From contig CAIPFQ010000066.1 of the NCBI GenBank assembly GCA_903864395.1, forward strand, positions 1-7,530: a DNA stretch of 7,530 nt, read 5' to 3'. Positions 1 through 5,524 of the stretch are shown here, piece by piece; position 1 is the stretch's first letter; each line of letters starts with the position of its first letter. The notes below the pieces were generated by a model that was not told where the DNA came from, ran no database searches, and was given only the letters and a program-made list of their open reading frames with translations. Source of the stretch: an uncultured Chlamydiae bacterium. Lineage in GTDB: Bacteria; Chlamydiota; Chlamydiia; Chlamydiales; SM23-39. The translations under genes and the position numbers were made by a program.

Positions 1-33
1 CCTCCATTACCGTAACCTACTGTACCGTAATCC

Positions 34-62
34 ATATTACTAAAACGCAAGGTATCCGTCAA
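34..62 (-). promoter_or_regulatory. Sigma70-type promoter reading leftwards out of the window
   Basis: On the minus strand a -35 box TTGACG (62-57) is followed by an exact 17-nt spacer and a -10 box TAATAT (39-34), so transcription would start near position 27. The short leader that follows ends at the window edge in GGAGG (5-1), a textbook Shine-Dalgarno sequence, so the gene it serves probably begins just outside the window. The leader carries a repeated motif, GATTACGGTA (32-23) and GTTACGGTA (15-7). An alternative reading is that the ATG at 35-33 starts a short Gly/Tyr-rich reading frame (MDYGTVGYGNGG) running off the left edge. Both readings rest on sequence pattern only. Confidence 0.45.
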
Positions 63-170
63 GCGTTTTATATAATTCCGCCCTTTAAGGAAGCGCGAGG
101 CTTAGGGCTCGTAAAACAATAAAGAGAACAATTTGACCTACGCGAAATCGCTTAAAATCGACGATCAAAC
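63..170. other. Intergenic stretch with no supported gene
   Basis: Between the leftward promoter and the ssrA terminator I find no reading frame with a ribosome binding site and no RNA gene. A few short ATCG-containing repeats and small inverted repeats are present but are not long enough to call. The ssrA transcript and the leftward promoter share the same direction, so this stretch is a tandem spacer. Confidence 0.5.
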
Positions 171-198
171 AAAAAAAAGGCTCGGAATTTTCCGAGCC
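171..198 (-). terminator. Rho-independent terminator of ssrA
   Basis: Read on the minus strand, GGCTCGGA (198-191) and TCCGAGCC (186-179) form a perfect 8-bp GC-rich stem with a 4-nt loop, followed directly by eight T residues (178-171). It starts only 7 nt beyond the tmRNA 3' end, so the primary transcript needs minimal trimming before CCA addition. On the plus strand the hairpin is followed by only a weak T run, so it is mainly a minus-strand terminator. Confidence 0.92.
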
Positions 199-205
199 TT
201 TGTGT

Positions 206-600
206 TGGAGATGGAGAGAATTGAACTCTCGTCCTTAGCAAGCACCACATCGATCTCTACATGCTTAGTGCCTTTTTTTATAAATCAACCTTGCCGGAAG
301 GCGCTCCGCTAAGGGCTAATTAAACCGTTTATATCTCGAACTCTCGCCAAAACCGTTCGAAACGGCGAGGTTCACACCCAGATGTATGACGGTAGATTCT
401 GGAACTCTCGGTCCGATCCCAGGCTGCCGGGCAATCTTAGCGGTTAAGCTGCGTTTGCCAATTTCTGTTCACCGAAGTTTACAGAAACGATTTTGCTGTT
501 GTTAGCAATTATGGTTTTGATCAGATTTTTTAGGAGGCCAACTGATCATCCTCCGCATGCAACCTATGTTTAACTCCCAAGTCGAAACCTTGACATCCCC
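206..600 (-). ncRNA. ssrA: Transfer-messenger RNA (tmRNA, ssrA)
   Basis: tmRNA rescues ribosomes stalled on mRNAs lacking a stop codon: as alanyl-tmRNA with SmpB it enters the A site, then supplies a short template that appends a degradation tag. The 5' end GGGGATG (600-594) pairs with CATCTCC (213-207) to form the tRNA-like acceptor stem. The T arm is GAGAG-TTCAATT-CTCTC, and the TTTCGAC element typical of the 5' D-loop region is present. Inside lie a clear first pseudoknot (GGAGG/CCTCC plus GATCAG/CTGATC, about 553-521), a tag reading frame, and several hairpins including CCGTTTCGAACGG. The mature RNA is 395 nt including the discriminator A. The genome continues with ACA, not CCA, so CCA must be added enzymatically. 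It is the standard one-piece form, not the permuted two-piece form. It has its own promoter and terminator and diverges from ileS. Confidence 0.97.
444..506 (-). CDS. tmRNA-encoded proteolysis tag
   Basis: Within tmRNA the resume codon GCT (506-504) opens a frame of 20 codons ending in TAA (446-444), encoding ANNSKIVSVNFGEQKLANAA. The alanine carried by tmRNA itself is added in front. The frame is placed where a tag is expected, just after the first pseudoknot. Its small, non-polar end (ANAA) fits the need for recognition by ClpXP-type proteases, although the usual penultimate pattern is LAA. The tag is roughly twice as long as the E. coli tag. There is no ribosome binding site because it is translated by trans-translation only. 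Confidence 0.85.
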   Translation of the reverse strand, partial: ANNSKIVSVNFGEQKLANAA

Positions 601-639
601 GCTCTAAACACGATCTTGAACAATCCTGTTCAGAGCGGG
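598..639 (-). other. Long hairpin in the ssrA leader overlapping the mature 5' end
   Basis: On the minus strand, 639-627 (CCCGCTCTGAACA) pairs with 610-598 (TGTTTAGAGCGGG) over 13 consecutive positions with a single G-U wobble, enclosing a 16-nt loop. The last three paired bases (600-598) are the first three G residues of mature tmRNA, which otherwise form the acceptor stem with the 3' end. The hairpin and the acceptor stem are therefore mutually exclusive. It lies in the precursor between the promoter and the RNase P cleavage point expected at 601/600. A role in processing or folding control is inference. Confidence 0.6.
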
Positions 640-680
640 AAGGTAAAAGCCCTCGTTAAGAAACAACAAGTTATCCCTTT

Positions 681-709
681 ATTATACCAAAGCAGAGGAT
701 TTTTAACAA
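681..709 (-). promoter_or_regulatory. Strong promoter of ssrA
   Basis: The minus strand carries TTGTTA (709-704), a 17-nt spacer and a perfect consensus -10 box TATAAT (686-681). Transcription should start near 674, giving a precursor leader of about 75 nt before the mature tmRNA 5' end at 600, to be removed by RNase P. Strength is as expected for an abundant stable RNA. Confidence 0.8.
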
Positions 710-715
710 GGCCTC

Positions 716-744
716 TTCCCAAGAACTAAAAAATCAGGGATAAT
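716..744 (+). promoter_or_regulatory. Candidate promoter of the ileS operon
   Basis: TTCCCA (716-721), a 17-nt spacer and GATAAT (739-744) lie just upstream of ileS and would give a leader of under 20 nt. An alternative is TTAAGA (656-661), an 18-nt spacer and TATTAT (680-685), which overlaps the divergent ssrA promoter on the other strand. Neither is strong by eye. No T-box or other riboswitch structure is visible in the short upstream region, so the usual tRNA-sensing control of Firmicute ileS genes is absent. Confidence 0.3.
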
Positions 745-767
745 CGTCTCTTTGACACGAGAGATTT

Positions 768-3700
768 ATGTTCCAATTTGATCAAAAAGAGACGTTTTCG
801 GAGAGAGAAGAGCGTGTGTTGCGCCTCTGGAAGGAAAAGAGATGTTTTGAGGCCTCTATCGCTCAGAGAGAGGGGTGCCCCCTCTTTTGCTTCTATGACG
901 GGCCTCCCTTTGCGACAGGCCTTCCCCACTACGGTCATATTCTCGCAGGGACTCTGAAAGATGTCGTGCCGCGCTACAAGACCATGAAGGGCTTTTTAGT
1001 GCCGCGCCGCTTTGGCTGGGACTGCCATGGCCTGCCTGTGGAAAATGAGATCGAAAAGGCCAAAGAGCTCTCAGGCGCGCCTGCGATCGAAGCGTTTGGG
1101 ATTGGTCCCTTCAATGAAGAGTGTCGATCCATTGTCCTTCGCTACACAGAAGAGTGGAAAAAAACGGTCGATCGGATGGGGCGCTGGGTCGATTTCGACG
1201 GCGCATATCGCACCATGGACGTCTCTTTTATGGAGAGCGTTTGGTGGGTGTTTCAAGAAATCTACAGCCAAGGACTGGTGTATGAAGGGTTTAAGGTCAT
1301 GCCCTTTTCTCAAAAACTCGGCACGCCCCTTTCGAATTTTGAAGCGAATCTCAATTACAAAGAGGTGGACGACCCTTCTGTTGTCATCGCTTTTGCGCTG
1401 AAAAACGAACCTGGCACTTATTTTCTCGCTTGGACGACAACCCCCTGGACTTTGCCCTCGAATATGGCTTTGATGGTGGGCAAAAACTTTTCCTATGTGA
1501 AGGTGAAAGAGCCAAAGAGTGGAAAAAAATACATTCTAGCGGAGAGCCGCTTGAGCGCCCATTTTAAGGAAGACGTAGAAATTGTAGCAAAGCTCACAGG
1601 AGAGGCTTTGGTTGGCATCCACTATGAGCCGCTGTTTCCCTTTTTTAAGGATAAAACGGAAGCGTTTCGGGTGATTTTGGAGGATGGAGTTTCTCTCGAA
1701 GAGGGAACAGGAATTGTTCACGCAGCACCAGCGTTTGGCGAGATGGACTTTTTTGCGTGTAGAAGAGAGAACATAGATTTTGTCTGTCCTGTCGACAATA
1801 ACGGAAGATTTACGGCAGAGGTGCCCCCTTACGCAGGTCTTCTTGTGAAAGATGCGGATTCTGCCATCTTGCGCGACCTGAAAAAGCAAGGATCGCTTTT
1901 TCATCAAGGAACAATTCATCACCGCTACCCCTTTTGCTGGCGCTCTGATACGCCGCTGATCTATAAAGCCGTCCGTTCTTGGTTTGTTGCCGTGGAAAAA
2001 ATTAAAGATAAGCTGCTCGCAGCCAACGCCAAAATTCATTGGACGCCAGAGCATATAAAAGAGGGGCGCTTTGGCAAATGGCTCGAAAATGCGCGCGACT
2101 GGGCGATCAGCCGCAACCGCTACTGGGGGACTCCAATTCCTTTGTGGCGCAGCGACTCGGGAAAGCTCATCGTTGTCGGAGGCCTTCGAGAGTTAGAAGG
2201 GCTTACGCAAACAAAAGTAAAAGATCTTCATCGCCATTTCATCGACTCCTTGACCTTTGAAAAGGATGGGGAGATTTTTAGACGCATCCCCGAAGTGTTT
2301 GATTGCTGGTTCGAATCTGGATCAATGCCCTATGCCCAGCATCATTTTCCCTTTGAAAATCAACAAATGTTTGAAAACGGGTTTCCTGCGGACTTTATCG
2401 CAGAAGGGCTCGATCAGACACGCGGGTGGTTTTACACGCTGACCGTTTTATCCGCAGCGCTTTACGATCAGCCTGCGTTTAAAAATGTGATTGTGAATGG
2501 CATTATTCTTGCGGAAGATGGAAACAAAATGTCTAAGCGGCTAAAAAATTATCCCGATCCAGAAGGAGTGATGGAAAAATTTGGCGCCGATGCGTTGCGT
2601 CTCTATATGCTAGGGAGTCCTGCAATGCGAGGCGAGGATTTTCGTTTTTCGGAGCGCGGGGTCGAGCAAACGCTGCGCCAGGCGCTTATTCCACTTTGGA
2701 ATTCTTTTGTATTTCTCTCTACCTATGCGAAAATTTATCACTGGCAGCCAAAAGTTTTGGAAAAACCTCCTGTGGCGCTCATCGATCGATGGATTTTGTC
2801 TCTCACGCAAAAGCTGATTGCGTCTGTAGAAAAGGGGATGGAGGCGTATGCTCTTGATACGGCTGTTTTTCCTTTAGTTGGATTCATCGACCAGTTGACC
2901 AACTGGTATATTCGCAGATCGCGCGGACGATTTTGGGCGGACGCCGATTCACAGGATCGACAAGAAGCGTTTGGCACTCTTTATACTGTGCTCTTGCAGC
3001 TTGCGAAGGTAGCGGCTCCCTTTGTCCCTTTTTTGAGCGAAGCGATTTATCAAGAGCTGAGAACAGAAAACATGCCAGCATCGGTGCATTTATGTGATTT
3101 TCCAGGAGTGGAGGTTTTGTTTCGCGATGAGCCTCTTGAAGAGGAAGTTGCAACCTCGCAAATGGCTGTCAGTCTCGGCCATGGGCTGCGCAAAGAATGG
3201 AAGCTGAAAGTGCGCCAGCCTCTTGCGAGAGCCCATCTGATTACAGCGGATCAAAAACAGCTGCAATCTTTGGAAAAGCAAAAACAGCTGATTGCCGACG
3301 AATTAAATGTGAAAACGGTTGAATTTCATAGCGACGAGGGCTCGTTTGTTTCGTGGCATGCGAAACCTAATTTCTCTGTGCTTGGAAAAAAGATTGGAAA
3401 AAAACTGCCCCAAGCAAAAAAAGCGATTGAGGCACTCGACCGAAAGCAAATGCAGCAGATCGCCTCAGGAAAACTTTTTGCTCTCATGATTGATGGCGAA
3501 GAAATTTTGTTAGACAGTGGCGATGTGCAGATTGAGCGCAAGGTGAAAGAGGGGATGACGGCGGCGACTCTTGGAGAGATTACAGTGGCTCTCGACACAG
3601 CGCTTGACGATGCCCTTTTGCGAGAAGGGATTGCGCGCGAACTTGTCAATAAGATTAACACAATGCGTAGAGAAATGGATTTTGAAGTGACAGATCGAAT

Positions 3701-3866
3701 TCAAGTGATTTTGCAAACAACCCCGCGCGTGGAAGAGTGTTTTATAGAATATAAAGAGACGATCGTCCATGAGGTTTTAGCCACGAGTGTCGCTTTTGCG
3801 CCTTGCGAGGGTGTGGTTTGGGATCTCAATGGCGAGCCCACGGCAATAACAATTAAAAAAGTGTAA
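768..3866 (+). CDS. ileS: Isoleucyl-tRNA synthetase, eukaryote-like type 2
   Basis: This cytoplasmic class I aminoacyl-tRNA synthetase attaches isoleucine to tRNA-Ile using ATP and hydrolyses mischarged valine. At 1032 residues it is longer than the approximately 940-residue type 1 enzyme of E. coli and matches the eukaryote-like type 2 form. Visible motifs are HYGH (54-57) for ATP binding; GWDCHGLPVE after it; the CP1 editing domain with WTTTPWTLP (222-230) and GTGIVHAAPAFGEMD (313-327), whose D327 corresponds to the conserved editing aspartate; and KMSKR (587-591), the second ATP signature in its type 2 spelling. The C-terminus lacks the cysteine cluster that forms the type 1 zinc finger. 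The start ATG has GAGAGA (759-764) close upstream. It is the first gene of a tight operon; the next gene starts 3 nt after its stop. Type 2 enzymes are generally poorly inhibited by mupirocin, which I infer here without testing. Confidence 0.97.
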   Translation: MFQFDQKETFSEREERVLRLWKEKRCFEASIAQREGCPLFCFYDGPPFATGLPHYGHILAGTLKDVVPRYKTMKGFLVPRRFGWDCHGLPVENEIEKAKELSGAPAIEAFGIGPFNEECRSIVLRYTEEWKKTVDRMGRWVDFDGAYRTMDVSFMESVWWVFQEIYSQGLVYEGFKVMPFSQKLGTPLSNFEANLNYKEVDDPSVVIAFALKNEPGTYFLAWTTTPWTLPSNMALMVGKNFSYVKVKEPKSGKKYILAESRLSAHFKEDVEIVAKLTGEALVGIHYEPLFPFFKDKTEAFRVILEDGVSLEEGTGIVHAAPAFGEMDFFACRRENIDFVCPVDNNGRFTAEVPPYAGLLVKDADSAILRDLKKQGSLFHQGTIHHRYPFCWRSDTPLIYKAVRSWFVAVEKIKDKLLAANAKIHWTPEHIKEGRFGKWLENARDWAISRNRYWGTPIPLWRSDSGKLIVVGGLRELEGLTQTKVKDLHRHFIDSLTFEKDGEIFRRIPEVFDCWFESGSMPYAQHHFPFENQQMFENGFPADFIAEGLDQTRGWFYTLTVLSAALYDQPAFKNVIVNGIILAEDGNKMSKRLKNYPDPEGVMEKFGADALRLYMLGSPAMRGEDFRFSERGVEQTLRQALIPLWNSFVFLSTYAKIYHWQPKVLEKPPVALIDRWILSLTQKLIASVEKGMEAYALDTAVFPLVGFIDQLTNWYIRRSRGRFWADADSQDRQEAFGTLYTVLLQLAKVAAPFVPFLSEAIYQELRTENMPASVHLCDFPGVEVLFRDEPLEEEVATSQMAVSLGHGLRKEWKLKVRQPLARAHLITADQKQLQSLEKQKQLIADELNVKTVEFHSDEGSFVSWHAKPNFSVLGKKIGKKLPQAKKAIEALDRKQMQQIASGKLFALMIDGEEILLDSGDVQIERKVKEGMTAATLGEITVALDTALDDALLREGIARELVNKINTMRREMDFEVTDRIQVILQTTPRVEECFIEYKETIVHEVLATSVAFAPCEGVVWDLNGEPTAITIKKV

Positions 3867-3869
3867 CTT

Positions 3870-4595
3870 ATGCGTAGAGAAATAAAATATTATGGCGTCC
3901 ATGCTTGTCTTGCTATTGCGGCTAGACGATCAACAGATATTATCCGCATCTATCTCGATGAGGAGAATGTAAAAACTTTTTCAGCCTTACTGAAATGGTG
4001 TGCGCAGAATAAAAAAGCGTATCACATCGTGCCGACAGAAGATTTAAACAGAGTGAGTGACTCTGTGCACCACGAGGGGGTCTGTCTTTTCGCTCTGGAG
4101 CCGCCTTTCATTGACGTGGACGAACTTTTTCACAATATTCCAGAGCGCGTATGCCTCTTGTATTTAGATGGCGTAGAAAATCCTCACAACCTCGGCTCTA
4201 TTCTAAGGACAGCGGCGCACTTTGGCATTCCTTACCTTTTAGGAGAAACTCTTCCGCTGACCTCTTCGGCGTGCCGCATTGCGAAGGGCGGTGCTGAGAA
4301 GGTGGGACTCGTGCCTTTAGGAAAACCTTTAGAGACGATCGCAGCGCTGCAACAAAAAGGGTTTAAGCTGATTGCGACCTCCGCGCATCAGGGAAACTCT
4401 CTTTATCAGTCAAAGCTGCCTCCTCGAACGATTTTTGCCATTGGATCGGAGTCCACGGGATTGCAAAAGCCTCTTTTAAAAATAGCTTCGCAAACGGTGT
4501 ATATTCCTGGCACAGGAGCGGTAGAAAGTTTGAATGTGGCGGTGGCGACAGGGCTTTGTATGGGAGAGTATATCAGGCAGCATTATGGAAAATGA
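3870..4595 (+). CDS. SpoU/TrmH-family RNA 2'-O-ribose methyltransferase
   Basis: This is a 241-residue SPOUT-superfamily enzyme expected to transfer a methyl group from S-adenosylmethionine to a ribose 2'-OH in rRNA or tRNA. An N-terminal L30e-like substrate-binding domain (about 1-90) is followed by the knotted catalytic domain. Motif 1 is DGVENPHNLGSILR (100-113) with the key N107 and R113, motif 2 is IGSESTGL (191-198) with E194, and motif 3 is IPGTGAVESLNVAVA (212-226) with the SLN triplet of the cofactor knot. All catalytic positions look intact. The N-terminal YYGVHACLAIA and the phrase AHFGIPYL recall the YfiF/TrmG branch as well as RlmB (23S G2251), so the substrate is left open. It starts 3 nt after ileS with no convincing Shine-Dalgarno sequence, suggesting translational coupling, and overlaps the next gene by 11 nt. 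Confidence 0.9.
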   Translation: MRREIKYYGVHACLAIAARRSTDIIRIYLDEENVKTFSALLKWCAQNKKAYHIVPTEDLNRVSDSVHHEGVCLFALEPPFIDVDELFHNIPERVCLLYLDGVENPHNLGSILRTAAHFGIPYLLGETLPLTSSACRIAKGGAEKVGLVPLGKPLETIAALQQKGFKLIATSAHQGNSLYQSKLPPRTIFAIGSESTGLQKPLLKIASQTVYIPGTGAVESLNVAVATGLCMGEYIRQHYGK

Positions 4596-5481
4596 GTGTA
4601 CAGGATATTTTGCCCCTGAGGGCGGAGAAGAAGATCTTTTGGCGGAACTGAAAAATGTCACGGCTAATTACGGGGGGCTTCTCATTGCTGAAGGCGCGCC
4701 TCAAAAAGTGCATTGGGTGCAAAATATTTGGTTTTCTCCGCAGACGATTTCCATTTCTTCCATCAATGACGCGGCCAAAGCCCTTCGCGCACTTGGAGGG
4801 CTATGGGCGTATCATCCTTATGCGTCGATTCGCAGAGGAGAATTGATTGCAAAAAACCTTCCTTTCTTCGCTCCAAAACCGATGATTTTTCCCTCCAAGC
4901 TCCCCAAGACGCCTCTTGGCGCATGGACGCTTTTAGGGGAAAACACCCTTCTCTGCTCTCCTCGCTGTAGCAGTCCGTTTCGCGCAGGGGAGCCGCGTTT
5001 TGTTGAAAGCCAAGAGCCGCCGTCTCGCGCCTACTTGAAACTTTGGGAAGTTCTTACTCTCATGGAAAAAAGACCCATGGCGGGGGATGTGTGCCTCGAA
5101 GTGGGAGCGAGCCCTGGAAGCTGGACATGGGCTTTGCAAAAAATGGGGGCAGAGGTGATTGCGGTGGACCGAGCGTCGCTTGCGCCTGAGATCGGTTGTC
5201 TTCCAAACATTACTTTTTTAAAAAAAGACGCTTTTTCTTTGCGTCCCGAAGATTTTCCGCAAGTCACTTGGGTGTTTAGCGATGTAATTTGCTATCCAGA
5301 AAAACTACTCGAATGGATTCTTCCATGGATAGGGCGGGGTGTCAATCTTGTTTGCACTCTGAAATTTCAGGGGGAGCCGAGTGTTGAAACCATTCGACGC
5401 TTTGAAGAAATCCCTGGCAGCCGAGTTTTTCACCTTTTTGTCAACAAACATGAGTTGACGTGGGTTAAGTGTTCTTGTTGA
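4585..5481 (+). CDS. RlmM-like 23S rRNA 2'-O-methyltransferase (FtsJ fold)
   Basis: This 298-residue protein is an S-adenosylmethionine-dependent ribose methyltransferase resembling RlmM, which methylates C2498 of 23S rRNA in E. coli. The C-terminal Rossmann-like domain starts with LEVGASPGSW (171-180), the cofactor loop, and shows the complete K-D-K-E tetrad of this fold at K152, D233, K260 and E290. The N-terminal half (about 1-130) would be the ferredoxin-like and THUMP substrate-binding part; the protein is shorter than the 366-residue E. coli enzyme. I chose the ATG at 4585 over an in-frame ATG at 4534 because the longer form would add 17 residues read out of the previous gene's motif 3. 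In addition, the segment after 4585 (YFAPEGGEEDLLAEL) matches the normal RlmM N-terminus in character. It overlaps the preceding methyltransferase gene by 11 nt, so the two are likely made in step. The exact target base is inferred from family resemblance. Confidence 0.85.
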   Translation: MENECTGYFAPEGGEEDLLAELKNVTANYGGLLIAEGAPQKVHWVQNIWFSPQTISISSINDAAKALRALGGLWAYHPYASIRRGELIAKNLPFFAPKPMIFPSKLPKTPLGAWTLLGENTLLCSPRCSSPFRAGEPRFVESQEPPSRAYLKLWEVLTLMEKRPMAGDVCLEVGASPGSWTWALQKMGAEVIAVDRASLAPEIGCLPNITFLKKDAFSLRPEDFPQVTWVFSDVICYPEKLLEWILPWIGRGVNLVCTLKFQGEPSVETIRRFEEIPGSRVFHLFVNKHELTWVKCSC

Positions 5482-5483
5482 AT
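5455..5483 (+). promoter_or_regulatory. Candidate promoter for the fic gene inside the rlmM-like gene end
   Basis: TTGACG (5455-5460, five of six consensus bases), a 17-nt spacer and TTGAAT (5478-5483) place a possible start site near 5490, about 35 nt before the fic start codon. No intrinsic terminator separates the rlmM-like gene from fic, so read-through from ileS is also possible. Pattern evidence only. Confidence 0.35.
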
Positions 5484-5515
5484 TTTTTGCTGCACTCTCA
5501 TCCTTAAAGGTGTAT

Positions 5516-5520
5516 AAGGG
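5516..5520 (+). promoter_or_regulatory. Ribosome binding site deciding the fic start
   Basis: AAGGG lies 4 nt before the ATG at 5525. The upstream GTG at 5510 has only a purine run directly abutting it, and the ATG at 5534 is 13 nt from the AAGGG, so 5525 is the best start. Confidence 0.5.
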
Positions 5521-5524
5521 TCTT

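Noticed and set aside
206..240. A separate tRNA gene at the T-arm and acceptor-like sequence
   Set aside because: No anticodon arm lies nearby. The partner acceptor strand is at 594-600, which makes this the 3' end of tmRNA.
1536..2054. A 172-codon minus-strand open frame inside ileS
   Set aside because: It lies wholly within the well-supported IleRS gene, has no recognisable domain, and its composition follows from the codons of the opposite strand.
4534..4584. Upstream in-frame ATG extending the RlmM-like protein by 17 residues
   Set aside because: It would start inside motif 3 of the preceding methyltransferase gene, and the added residues (Trp/Arg-rich) look like a shadow of that gene. 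The ATG at 4585 gives a typical RlmM N-terminus.
5510..5524. GTG start for the Fic protein
   Set aside because: It has no correctly spaced ribosome binding site, while AAGGG is well placed for the ATG at 5525.
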